The position numbers and the translations under genes were made by a program. Shown here piece by piece: positions 1 through 6,957 of a stretch of 31,381 nucleotides of DNA. Origin of the DNA: a virus. Below the pieces are notes generated by a model that had not been told where the DNA came from, did not search any database, and was given only the letters and a program-made list of their open reading frames with translations. Numbering within the stretch: the stretch's first letter is position 1; every line of letters starts with the position of its first letter. The stretch spans positions 1-31,381 of IMG/VR virus record IMGVR_UViG_3300031704_000007. The stretch is one strand, 5' to 3'.

Positions 1-2
1 GG

Positions 3-476
3 GTGCATCATCGTGCGGTCTATAACGCGCTAAAGACCGGCACGCGCGTCCTGCTCAATGAGCTGGGCCGGGCGGAGGCGGCGTCGCGCGCCATCGGCGT
101 GCGCAGCGGCGAGTCCCTGCGCCAGTACCAGGATGCGGGCCGCGACGTGTTCGCGCCCGCCGACATCATCGCCGATCTGGAGGCGTTCGCCGACTTTCCC
201 CACATCACCGCCGCGCTGGCCAGCGCCAATGGCTATCTGATCATTCCGGGACCGGAGCGCCTGGCCGCCGGCGGCACCGCGTCGCTGGCGCTGGCCGAGG
301 CCGGCGAGGCGGTGACCCGGATCGCCACGGTCTATGCCGATGGCGCTTGTAATCATCTGGAAGCCGGTCCGGCGCGCCGCCAGCTTGCCGAGACGATCTA
401 TGCGCTTTTGAGCCTTGATGCCGAGATCGCGGCGCAGCACCCGGATAGCGGTCCGCCGCTGGGCGGTGGGTCATGA
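3..476 (+). CDS. Possible CII/CP76-like phage regulatory protein (may be 5'-partial)
   Basis: 157 aa from a GTG three bases into the window, so the true start may lie upstream. The N-terminal half has a run of short helices (LLNELGRAEAASRAIGV, then GESLRQYQDAGRD and FAPADIIADLEAF). This resembles the small DNA-binding regulators in alphaproteobacterial phages that are related to the CP76/CII group, where a helix-turn-helix is followed by an 'APADVIADLE'-type segment. The C-terminal half is Ala-rich and unremarkable. Its place at the head of the early gene run would suit a transcriptional regulator. The stop overlaps the next gene's start (ATGA). The family resemblance is from memory and weak; a plain hypothetical protein is the alternative. 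Confidence 0.45.
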   Translation: MHHRAVYNALKTGTRVLLNELGRAEAASRAIGVRSGESLRQYQDAGRDVFAPADIIADLEAFADFPHITAALASANGYLIIPGPERLAAGGTASLALAEAGEAVTRIATVYADGACNHLEAGPARRQLAETIYALLSLDAEIAAQHPDSGPPLGGGS

Positions 477-847
477 GCGCTTTGTCCGGTCACCCGCGCC
501 CGCCTGCCTGGGAGCGTGTCGCCTATGAGGCGGAGCGTGCGCTGAATTCCGATGACGGTCGCGGCGCGGTTCTCGCCCGGCCCGTCATGCAGCGCGCCAT
601 GGCGCGGGCCGGGGCCGAGGGGCTGGCCGACGCCAGCCCGGACCCGGCGCTCTATCGCTTGTTTATGGATGCCTGCTCGCGCTGGGCCGAGATCGTGGAC
701 CCGGTCCGGCGCGCGCGCTGGGACGGTCCGGCGCACGCGCTTGTGCGCGAGGTTCAGGGCCTCGCCGCCGAACCGGTGCGGGTGCGGCGCATGCTGGATC
801 ACGAGCGCAAACTCGCGCGCGCGGGCCTGCCGCCAGGGGATCGGTGA
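473..847 (+). CDS. Hypothetical early phage protein
   Basis: 124 aa. The start overlaps the previous stop by four bases (ATGA), a sign of translational coupling, and the TGA at 845-847 ends the first operon block before a repeat-filled gap. The protein is mostly helical in appearance, rich in Ala, Arg and Asp, with no membrane segment, Cys cluster or recognisable catalytic motif. I do not recognise the family. Position between the putative regulator and the replication genes suggests an early accessory role, but nothing in the residues supports a specific function. Confidence 0.6.
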   Translation: MSALSGHPRPPAWERVAYEAERALNSDDGRGAVLARPVMQRAMARAGAEGLADASPDPALYRLFMDACSRWAEIVDPVRRARWDGPAHALVREVQGLAAEPVRVRRMLDHERKLARAGLPPGDR

Positions 848-1073
848 TGAACGAGTTCTTTCTTGTCCGTCCTCGCGTCCGCTCGGTCGGTCCGCGCATC
901 AGGCGCGGGCGGGCGGTCGCCCTTGCGGCGCTTCGCGCCGGGGCGGCGCAACTCCTGTCAAGCTGGCTCGCCCGTCGATCTGCGCCGGCGAGCAAAGCGA
1001 CGCCGCAAGGCCGACCGGCCGCCGGCCCTGGTGGGCCGCCCGACGCCCCGGACGGGGCGGAGGACAGAAAATC
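848..1073. repeat. Gap holding two back-to-back hairpin repeats (A1 reverse, A2 forward)
   Basis: This gap contains two copies of the window's mosaic repeat in opposite orientation. A1 occupies about 861-940 on the minus strand: reversed it reads hairpin GCGC-GAA-GCGC, CCGCAAGG core, GCGC hairpin, then a GAGCGGACGCGAGGA tail. A2 occupies about 1001-1073 on the plus strand, with a GGCCC-TGGT-GGGCC stem and a CGCCCC-GGAC-GGGGCG stem. A2 ends in GGAGGACAG and an A-rich spacer before the ATG at 1074. A separate stem (966-972 with 987-993) lies between them. An open frame from 844 or 847 to 1077 crosses the gap but is only repeat translated into Arg/Ala/Pro-rich sequence. Confidence 0.8.
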
Positions 1074-1202
1074 ATGAGCGATGAGTTTCGCATGTCGCGG
1101 CGCGCGCGTCGGGCCAAACACGCGCGGCGCTGGCTGGGTTTTGTGCTGGCCGCCACGATTCCCGCTCTTGTTTTTGCTTTGGCCGGAAGGTTTTTTTCAT
1201 GA
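1074..1202 (+). CDS. 42-aa single-pass membrane protein
   Basis: A small protein starting at the ATG nine bases after the GGAGGA of repeat A2. Residues 1-19 are strongly basic (RMSRRARRAKHARR), and residues 20-37 form one hydrophobic helix (WLGFVLAATIPALVFALAG) ending in RFFS. The positive-inside rule would leave the N-terminus in the cytoplasm. Its stop overlaps the ATG of the zinc-finger gene (ATGA at 1199), so the two are probably co-translated. The family is unknown. Possible roles, all speculative, are superinfection exclusion, membrane anchoring of replication, or a small toxin-like peptide. Confidence 0.6.
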   Translation: MSDEFRMSRRARRAKHARRWLGFVLAATIPALVFALAGRFFS

Positions 1203-1561
1203 CGGGTTTGTTTGCAGCCGATCCCCATGGGCGGATCGATAACCGCGACCGGGCCGCGATGATCAAGCGCCGGGTGAGCGTTGTTGATGTGGCGCAGCGC
1301 CATGATGCGCAGCTGGTGCCCCTGACCAGAGGCTATGAGGCCGACTGCCCCCATTGCCGCACGGGCCGGGTGAAGATCAGCGCAGGCGCGGATCATTACC
1401 AGTGCGGATCCTGCTCCGGCGCGGGCGATGCCATCACTTTCGAGCGGGCCGTCACCGGCGCGGGATTCGCTGCGGCGTGCGACGCGCTGGATGCGGCGTA
1501 TCCCGGCCAGTCCGCAACGCCGGACCTGTTCGGGTCCAGGTCGGCGAAGGCGAAGTCCTGA
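1199..1561 (+). CDS. DnaG-type (CHC2) zinc-finger protein, primase-like N-terminal domain only
   Basis: 120 aa. Cys50-Pro-His-Cys53 and Cys69-Gly-Ser-Cys72 sit on either side of a short beta hairpin, followed by GDAITFERAVTGAGFAAACDAL, which matches the helix after the zinc ribbon in DnaG-family primases (GDAIxFV). In that family the domain binds single-stranded template during primer synthesis. Here there is no TOPRIM catalytic domain, so the protein cannot be a complete primase. It may be a template-recognition subunit or a partner of host primase or helicase. It overlaps its neighbours on both sides (ATGA at 1199, TGATG at 1559-1563), consistent with one early operon. Confidence 0.75.
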   Translation: MTGLFAADPHGRIDNRDRAAMIKRRVSVVDVAQRHDAQLVPLTRGYEADCPHCRTGRVKISAGADHYQCGSCSGAGDAITFERAVTGAGFAAACDALDAAYPGQSATPDLFGSRSAKAKS

Positions 1562-1992
1562 TGGCGGTGGCGGGTCTGGCGGTGCGGTCCAGCATAAACC
1601 GGGTGGCGCTGTTTCTGGGGGCGCTGGCGTCGGCGGGCCTTGAGGACCGGTCGGCGGGCCGGGGGGATGTGGTCTCTGATTACTCCAGTGCCTGGGCGAT
1701 GCTGGCCTGCCTGCCGGCGTCCTTGCGGCCCATGCGGCGGGGCTGCCCGTCGCCGCAGCAGATCTGGCGCGAAGAGGCCGAAGCGGCCGGCATCACGCTG
1801 GAGGCCATCAAGGGCAAGAGGCGCACAGCGCGCCTGGTGACCGCCCGCCATGAAGCCTGGCGACGCATGGTGGATGATCGCGGCATGACCCTGTCGGGCA
1901 TCGGCCGGCTGACAGGGCACAACCACACCAGCGTGATGCACGGGGTCGAGCGCGCGCGCGAGCGCCGCGCCGGCTTTGATTACGAGCGATAG
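1561..1992 (+). CDS. DnaA domain IV-like DNA-binding protein
   Basis: 143 aa from the ATG that overlaps the previous stop (TGATG); a longer frame upstream is only the shadow of the zinc-finger gene. Residues about 85-140 closely follow DnaA domain IV: a basic segment, ARHEAWRRM, then LSGIGRLTGHNHTSVMHGVERAR, equivalent to the DnaA signature with the invariant H-T/S-S/T-V contact in the second helix. This is the part of DnaA that binds DnaA boxes. There is no AAA+ ATPase domain, so the protein cannot open an origin by the DnaA mechanism. It may target a phage site or compete with host DnaA. The N-terminal 80 residues are unrecognised. Confidence 0.75.
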   Translation: MAVAGLAVRSSINRVALFLGALASAGLEDRSAGRGDVVSDYSSAWAMLACLPASLRPMRRGCPSPQQIWREEAEAAGITLEAIKGKRRTARLVTARHEAWRRMVDDRGMTLSGIGRLTGHNHTSVMHGVERARERRAGFDYER

Positions 1993-2002
1993 GAGGCTTG
2001 CC

Positions 2003-2521
2003 ATGACCACCCCTGTTGAGGCGGCGGAGGCGCCGGTGACGCTGCGCGCGGCTTTGTTCTGCGCGGCGCTGGATGCAGCCTGTCAGGTGGAGGGCGCCGA
2101 GCTGGCCACCGCCCTCGGGCTGGGTGATGCCGCCCCGGCTGGCCATGCCGAACGCCGGGCGCGTGCGGCCTGCATTCTGGGCCTGTCAGAGCCGTCGGCG
2201 GCGCCACTGGCCCCTAAGCCGGACAACCGCGCCGCCATTGAAGCGGCGTTTGACCGGGCGCTGCCGGATCGGGCCGTGCCTGACCCTGCCGGGCGCGAGG
2301 CCCCGCCGCTGCGTGTCATTGCCGGGACGCGGCCCGCCCGCGCGCCGGTGCGCGTTCTGCAGGGCGATCCGGCACGGCAGGTTCCGCTGGCCCGCGCGCT
2401 GGGCGAGCGGCTGCGCGCGCGGGGATTCAGCCTGAGCGCACTGGCGGTGTGCGTGGCCGCCGAGCTTCACGTGGCCGCGTCGTCGTCCTGGTGGCGCCGC
2501 CCGCTGGGAGAAGCCTCATGA
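2003..2521 (+). CDS. Hypothetical early phage protein
   Basis: 172 aa. The start is chosen at 2003 because a strong AGGAGG (1991-1996) precedes it by six bases; an in-frame ATG at 1976 would overlap the previous gene and lacks such a site. The sequence is Ala/Pro-rich with a helical N-terminal part (residues 10-60), a Pro-rich linker around 70-125 and a helical end containing LARALGERLRARGFSLSALAV. The end ATG/TGA overlaps the next gene. No motif identifies a function. It may be a small DNA-binding or adaptor protein of the replication operon, but this rests on context alone. Confidence 0.6.
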   Translation: MTTPVEAAEAPVTLRAALFCAALDAACQVEGAELATALGLGDAAPAGHAERRARAACILGLSEPSAAPLAPKPDNRAAIEAAFDRALPDRAVPDPAGREAPPLRVIAGTRPARAPVRVLQGDPARQVPLARALGERLRARGFSLSALAVCVAAELHVAASSSWWRRPLGEAS

Positions 2522-3015
2522 CCATCCCCCAGGCTGACCGTGACGCCATGCTTGAGCTGCTAACGGCCAATCCCGGCGTCACGCTGATGGCGATCAAGGC
2601 GCGCACGGGGTGGTCGCTGGGCCGGTGTTCGCGCATCCGCGCAAGTGTCGCCGCCGAGGCCGGGCTGGCCATTAGCACCGGTGGATACAAGGGCGATCTG
2701 CGCAAGGCCGCAGAGCGTCTGCTGGCGGAGCGGCCAGACTTGAGCTCGGCGGCGCTGGGCCGCGTGCTGGGGTGCGATTCCATGAAAGCCTCGCAGCTGC
2801 GCCGCGACGCGATGCTGCGCCAGCGCATCAATGACGGCGAGCCGGTGAAGCTGAGCCATCAGGCGGTGGGCTTTACCGCCATGGTGGAGACCGCCCGCGA
2901 TCGCGCCCGCAAGCTGGTGGACACCGGAACGCCGCTGGATACGGCGCTGCGTCAGGTCAATGCCGAGTATCCCGAGGCGCGGCTGAACGCAGCGCAGATG
3001 GGGGTGGGGGTGTGA
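2518..3015 (+). CDS. Hypothetical protein with helix-turn-helix-like segments
   Basis: 165 aa from the ATG that overlaps the previous stop (ATGA). Two stretches look like helix-turn-helix or winged-helix units: residues about 9-35 (LELLTANPGVTLMAIKARTGWSL) and about 62-97 (AAERLLAERPDLSSAALGRVLG, then SMKASQLRRD). The C-terminal part is helical and charged. Such tandem HTH units suggest a DNA-binding protein. The stop overlaps the GTG of the nuclease gene (GTGA at 3012). I do not recognise the family, and whether it acts in regulation or replication cannot be decided. Confidence 0.6.
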   Translation: MTIPQADRDAMLELLTANPGVTLMAIKARTGWSLGRCSRIRASVAAEAGLAISTGGYKGDLRKAAERLLAERPDLSSAALGRVLGCDSMKASQLRRDAMLRQRINDGEPVKLSHQAVGFTAMVETARDRARKLVDTGTPLDTALRQVNAEYPEARLNAAQMGVGV

Positions 3016-3383
3016 CCGCTGTTCTTCTGCTTCGTGATCTGATGACGGCGCTGCATGGCGTGCGGTTTGATCTGGCTGATGAGGTTCGCGCCCATGGCGA
3101 GATCGAAGAGCAGCTGAGCGGCCTGTCCGGGGTGACGGTGGCGCGCGAGGTCTGGATCGGGCCGGACTCGCGCATCGATCTGACGGCCACGCGCGGCATC
3201 ACTGTGGGCATTGAGGTCAAGCGCCGCTGCGCACCGGGGAAGATCCGCGATCAGCTGGACCGCTATGCCGCCTGCGACGGGGTCGCGGGGCTGCTTTTGC
3301 TGTCCTCCACGGCGGTGTCCCTGCCGGAGACGATGCACGGCAAGCCGGTCCGGGCGTTCAGCCTGGGGCGGGCGTTTTTGTGA
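3012..3383 (+). CDS. PD-(D/E)XK-type nuclease
   Basis: 123 aa starting at a GTG that overlaps the previous stop. The core shows the restriction-endonuclease-like fold pattern: an N-terminal Glu in a helix (Glu30), Asp56 in SRIDL, then Glu68-Val-Lys70 on the next strand (GIEVKRR), followed by Gln81 in RDQLDRY and a hydrophobic strand (GVAGLLLLSS). The spacing fits the small PD-(D/E)XK nucleases related to VRR-NUC that phages often pair with an SNF2/DEAD helicase. The helicase gene follows directly, with the stop and start overlapping. The protein likely cuts branched or recombining DNA, but the substrate is not shown by the sequence. Confidence 0.7.
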   Translation: MTAVLLLRDLMTALHGVRFDLADEVRAHGEIEEQLSGLSGVTVAREVWIGPDSRIDLTATRGITVGIEVKRRCAPGKIRDQLDRYAACDGVAGLLLLSSTAVSLPETMHGKPVRAFSLGRAFL

Positions 3384-5086
3384 TGGGTGGGATGATGTGC
3401 TCACTCTCCTATGGCCGTCTGACGCGCGAGGGTGCGGGCTGGGTGCTGTATGACGCACCGCCCCATGTGGCGATCAAGCTGAAGGGCGTGTTCGGCCATA
3501 TCGCCAAGGCGAGCCGGGGGCCGTTCACGTTTGGCGCTGATGCCGAGACCTGTGCGGATCTGGAGTGGTTCCGCAGCCGGTATCCGTTCCAGATGAGTGT
3601 TGCCGAGGAGGCCGCGCTGATCGCCGGTCGCCGTGAAATGGAAGCGCGCCGCGCGGAAGCCGGGCGCATCCTTGCGCCGGGCTGGGCGCCGCCGCCGGTG
3701 TCTGGCCTTCAGCCCGGCGAAGCGTTGCGCCCGATTCAGGCGCAGGCGGTGGAGATCCTGCAGCGCTATGACGGGCTGCTGATTGCCGACAGCGTGGGGG
3801 CCGGCAAGACCTTCACCAGCTGCGGCGCTTTCCTGCGCGAGGGCAATCTGCCGGCGATCGTGGTGGCCCCGCCACATCTGGCCACGCAGTGGTGCAAGGT
3901 CATTCATCGCTTCACTACGCTGAAGGCTGTGCAGATCACCAGGACGCAAGCGGCCGATCTGCCGCCGGCGGATGTCTATGTGTTCCGGTATACCAATATC
4001 CACGGCTGGATCGACGTGCTTGAGGCGCTGTCCAAGACTGACGCAGGCCTGGGCCTTGTGGTGTTTGACGAGGTGAGCGAGCTGCGCCACGGGGCGGGCG
4101 CCGATCATGGCCATCTGGGCGACGGCACGCGCAAGGGTGAAGCGTGCCTGACGCTGGCGCGCATGGCGCGCCGGGTTGCCGGTCTGGACGCCACGCCGCT
4201 GTATAATTGGGGCGTCGAGATCTGGACCATCATGGACTATCTGCGGCCCGGCCTTCTGGGGACTCGCGGCGAGTTTGTGCGCGAGTGGTGCAATGAGTAT
4301 GGCCGCCTGACCGATCCGGTGGCGCTGGGGACCTATCTACAGGACCGCTTTGCGCTGGTGCGGCGCATGGGCGAGGGCGTGCCGGTGAAGACCTCCATCG
4401 TGCCGGTGGAGCACGATCCCGGCCCCATAGACGCCATCGCGGCCAAGCTGGACGCGCTGGCGATTACGGCGGCGTCCGGCAGCTATTACGAGCGCGGCGA
4501 GGCGGTGCGCGAGATGGATTTGCGCCTGCGCCAGGCCACGGGCCTTGCCAAGGCACGCTATGTGGCGCGGCTGGCCGAAATGATCCTGGAGGGTGGCCGC
4601 AAGGTGCTCATGGCGGGCTGGCATCGCGGCGTTTACGAGATCTGGAACGAAGAGCTTGCCCGGTTCAATCCGGTGATGTTCACAGGCTCGGAGACTGCCG
4701 CGCAGAAGCAGCGGGCGCTGGACGCGTTCATCAACGGCGACAGCCATGTCTGCTTCATGAGCCTGCGCAGCGGCAAGGGCGTGGACGGCCTGCAGGCGGC
4801 TTGCGCCACCGCGATCATCGGCGAGTATGACTGGTCGCCATCGACCCAGCATCAGTTTGTCGGGCGGCTTGCCCGCGAAGGCCAGCTGGAAGCGTTTGTG
4901 GACGCGATCTATCCCACCGCCAGCGATGGCAGTGACCCGCCCATGATCGAGAAGCTGGGCCTGAAGGCCAGCGAACACGCCTCCATCCTTGATCTGGACG
5001 CCAGCGTGGTGGCCGACCGTGAGCTGGATACAGGCTCGCGCATGGCCGAGCTGGCGCGCGCCTGGCGCGAGCGGAGGGCATCATGA
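3383..5086 (+). CDS. SNF2-family DEAD/DEAH-type helicase
   Basis: 567 aa from ATG 3383 (a GTG at 3380 adds one residue; TGATG overlap with the nuclease stop). Superfamily 2 motifs appear in order: LRPIQAQAVEIL near residue 117, Walker A DSVGAGKTF near 137, AIVVAPPHLATQW near 160, Walker B VVFDEVSEL near 228 (DEVS rather than DEAH), LDATPLYNWGVEIWTIMDYLRPG near 269 (typical SNF2 motif III and following helix), and a C-terminal RecA-like domain ending in HQFVGRLAREGQ (motif VI). The family translocates on double-stranded DNA using ATP. Coupling to a PD-(D/E)XK nuclease suggests a joint role in phage replication or recombination. Confidence 0.88.
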   Translation: MGGMMCSLSYGRLTREGAGWVLYDAPPHVAIKLKGVFGHIAKASRGPFTFGADAETCADLEWFRSRYPFQMSVAEEAALIAGRREMEARRAEAGRILAPGWAPPPVSGLQPGEALRPIQAQAVEILQRYDGLLIADSVGAGKTFTSCGAFLREGNLPAIVVAPPHLATQWCKVIHRFTTLKAVQITRTQAADLPPADVYVFRYTNIHGWIDVLEALSKTDAGLGLVVFDEVSELRHGAGADHGHLGDGTRKGEACLTLARMARRVAGLDATPLYNWGVEIWTIMDYLRPGLLGTRGEFVREWCNEYGRLTDPVALGTYLQDRFALVRRMGEGVPVKTSIVPVEHDPGPIDAIAAKLDALAITAASGSYYERGEAVREMDLRLRQATGLAKARYVARLAEMILEGGRKVLMAGWHRGVYEIWNEELARFNPVMFTGSETAAQKQRALDAFINGDSHVCFMSLRSGKGVDGLQAACATAIIGEYDWSPSTQHQFVGRLAREGQLEAFVDAIYPTASDGSDPPMIEKLGLKASEHASILDLDASVVADRELDTGSRMAELARAWRERRAS

Positions 5087-5511
5087 CCCGCCCGCCTGAC
5101 GCCTTCCCTGTGCCTGCCCACATCCGGTTTCAGCCGGGCGGGGGGAGCTTTGAGTTTGAGCTGGTGCGCAACACGCTGGGCGAGGCGTGGATGCAGTATC
5201 TGGTGGCCGGGCTGTCGGCCATTGATGGCGAACTGCGCGCGCGGGGCATCGATCCCGATGGGCCCATTGTGTTTGTGGGCGAAGCGCAGCGCCTGACCCT
5301 TGAGGCCCGCCACGCGCACGCCCTGAGCCAGAGCCCCACCACAAGCGCCCGTCTACGGGCCGCCTACTGCACCTGGTTCAACACACTCCGCGCCCGCTAT
5401 CGCGGCGAGGAGATCGCCCCGGCAGCGCAGCTGCCGCAAGGGCCACCGCCCGCCCGCGCGATCGCGGAACCGACCGAGCGGACGCGAGGGAGGACAGGTA
5501 AAGATGCCTAA
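5083..5511 (+). CDS. Hypothetical protein whose C-terminus is encoded by a hairpin repeat
   Basis: 142 aa. ATG overlaps the helicase stop (ATGA) and a GGAGG lies just upstream. Residues 1-108 have mixed composition and look like a folded domain (FQPGGGSFEFELVRNTLGEAW, FVGEAQRLTLEARH). From about residue 113 the frame runs into repeat A3 and becomes Pro/Arg-rich (QLPQGPPPARAI, PTERTRGRTGKDA). The repeat has apparently supplied a new C-terminus and also the ribosome-binding site for the next gene, whose ATG at 5504 lies inside this frame. The family is not recognised. Confidence 0.6.
   Translation: MTRPPDAFPVPAHIRFQPGGGSFEFELVRNTLGEAWMQYLVAGLSAIDGELRARGIDPDGPIVFVGEAQRLTLEARHAHALSQSPTTSARLRAAYCTWFNTLRARYRGEEIAPAAQLPQGPPPARAIAEPTERTRGRTGKDA
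5421..5503 (+). repeat. Mosaic hairpin repeat A3, carries the RBS of the methyltransferase gene
   Basis: Order of parts: GCAG-rich first stem (GGCAGCGCAGCTGCC), CCGCAAGG, GGGC/GCCC stem, CGCG-AT-CGCG stem, then CGACCGAGCGGACGCGAGGG and GGAGGACAG ten bases before ATG 5504. It overlaps the 3' end of the preceding gene. Confidence 0.8.
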
Positions 5512-6037
5512 ACGCTCCAACTTCCCCCGCCGCGCCCAGGACGCCTATTTCACGCCCGTGGAGCCGGTTCATGAGCTGGCCCGTCATGTGCCGCGCGGGG
5601 CGAGCTTCATCGAGCCGTGCGCGGGCGACGGGCGGCTGGTGCGCCATCTGGAGGCGGTGTGCGGCCTGATCTGTGTGGCGGCGTTCGACCTTTGCCCGGC
5701 CGGGCCGGGCGTGGCGCAGGGCGATGCGTTGACCGTCGACCTGCCGGAGGCTGATTACATCATCACCAACCCGCCCTGGACCCGCGCGCTGATGCATCCG
5801 CTGATCACGCGCTTTGCGGCCCATGCGCCCACCTGGCTGCTGTTTGACAGCGGCTGGTGGCAGACCCGGCAGGCCGTGCCGTCCGAGCCGATCCTGCGCA
5901 CCGTTCAGGGCGTCGGGCGGGTGAGCTGGATGGAGAACGGGCAAAGCGGCATGGACGACGCCGCGTGGCATTTGTTCGACGCGCGCGGACCGGGCTCGGC
6001 GGGATTTCAGGCGCATATGCCGAGGGGGCGGGGATGA
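5504..6037 (+). CDS. DNA adenine-type methyltransferase (class I SAM-dependent)
   Basis: 177 aa. SAM-binding motif I is FIEPCAGDGRL (residues 35-45), and the catalytic motif IV is ITNPPW (87-92), the NPPW/DPPY type used by N6-adenine and N4-cytosine methyltransferases. The short length and order of motifs match phage-borne single-domain enzymes such as those annotated 'phage N-6-adenine methyltransferase', with little room for a separate target-recognition domain. No restriction partner is adjacent, so it is probably an orphan enzyme that protects phage DNA or marks it for replication control. Translation is led by repeat A3. The stop overlaps the next ATG (ATGA at 6034). Confidence 0.8.
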   Translation: MPKRSNFPRRAQDAYFTPVEPVHELARHVPRGASFIEPCAGDGRLVRHLEAVCGLICVAAFDLCPAGPGVAQGDALTVDLPEADYIITNPPWTRALMHPLITRFAAHAPTWLLFDSGWWQTRQAVPSEPILRTVQGVGRVSWMENGQSGMDDAAWHLFDARGPGSAGFQAHMPRGRG

Positions 6038-6957
6038 GTATTCAGGCACTCGCGGCGGTCATTGAGAGCCAGCTCTATGCAGGGGCGACCTATGGCATCC
6101 TTCTGTCGCTGGCCAACCATGCGGACACGCAGGGCTATGTTTATGTCGGCTATGGCCGCATGGCCGAAGAGGCGCGCTCCGCTGAGCGCCACGTAAAGCG
6201 CGTGATGAAGGCCATCTGCGTGGATGTCATGCGCGATGCGGAGCGCTACCCCGATGAGGCGGCCCATGAAGCGGCGCTGAGCGCTGCGCCGGTGTGGCGT
6301 CTGTCGGAGCAGGGCGGACCGCGCGGCACAAACGAGTATCAGATCAACATGGACCTGTTCAAAGCCGCCCGTGACGCGGTGGAGCAGGCCCGCCGTGACC
6401 GCCGTGCCGGCCGCCCGAAAAAGGGGGTGACATCTGGTGCAGCGCCCCCGGAAATAGGGGTGACATCTGGTGCATTCCGGCCTCTGGAAATGGGGGTGAC
6501 ATTTGAAATGGGGGTGACATCTGGTGCACGGGGGGGTGACATCTGGAGTCACCCCAGGGGTGACATCAGGAGTCACCCGAACCGTCCTTCCGAAGGAACC
6601 GAGTCACGCGCGAGCGAAGGTGCGCTCTGCGGGCGCGACCTCGAAGCGCAGGGTGCGACCCCCGCTGCCTCTGCGCCCGGCTGTGATGCTGATGGCTCGG
6701 CGACGGGGTGTGAGGGCGAGGGCGGTGCGCACCCCGCGGACCGGTGGCGCGAGGCGCGGCGTGCGGCGCGAAGCCGGTTCGGGGATATCGGCTATAGCAG
6801 CGAGATCAGCCGGCTGAGCGCCGAAGGGGCGGTGGTGATCGCCGCCAGCCGGTTCGATGTGGCCGCCATCGCGCGGCGCTATGGGCCGTTTTTCAAGCAG
6901 TACGGGTTTGTAAGCGTCCGGGGCCCCGGCTCCGGCGACGAGGAGGTGCGTCTATGA
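6034..6957 (+). CDS. O-like phage replication initiator with iterons inside the gene
   Basis: 307 aa from the ATG overlapping the methyltransferase stop. Residues 1-70 form a winged-helix domain (ATYGILLSLANHADTQGYVYVGYGRMAEEA, then RHVKRVMKAI), as in the N-terminal origin-binding domain of phage O-type proteins. Residues about 130-180 are repetitive (GVTSGA units, GDIWSHP, GDIRSHP), encoded by six 18-bp iterons. The C-terminus (about 240-307) is a separate small domain, probably the helicase-loader contact. Lambda O has the same plan, with iterons in the middle of its own gene. The stop overlaps the next start (ATGA at 6954). Confidence 0.75.
   Translation: MSIQALAAVIESQLYAGATYGILLSLANHADTQGYVYVGYGRMAEEARSAERHVKRVMKAICVDVMRDAERYPDEAAHEAALSAAPVWRLSEQGGPRGTNEYQINMDLFKAARDAVEQARRDRRAGRPKKGVTSGAAPPEIGVTSGAFRPLEMGVTFEMGVTSGARGGDIWSHPRGDIRSHPNRPSEGTESRASEGALCGRDLEAQGATPAASAPGCDADGSATGCEGEGGAHPADRWREARRAARSRFGDIGYSSEISRLSAEGAVVIAASRFDVAAIARRYGPFFKQYGFVSVRGPGSGDEEVRL
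6424..6580 (+). repeat. Iteron cluster, candidate phage replication origin
   Basis: Six copies of GGGGTGACATCTGGTGCA or variants start at 6424, 6457, 6493 (diverged, ends TTTGAAA), 6511, 6533 and 6557. Intervals are 33, 36, 18, 22 and 24 bases. The last two copies end in GGAGTCACC, so each is a dyad: GGGGTGAC and GTCACCCC flank a short loop at 6533-6555, and a near copy follows at 6557-6579. Their position inside the initiator gene matches the lambda O/ori arrangement. No clear AT-rich unwinding element adjoins the cluster. Confidence 0.7.

Noticed and set aside
844-1077. 77-aa open frame on the + strand
   Set aside because: It is made of the two repeats A1 and A2 read through; no folded pattern, and similar Arg/Ala/Pro-rich frames appear wherever the repeats occur.
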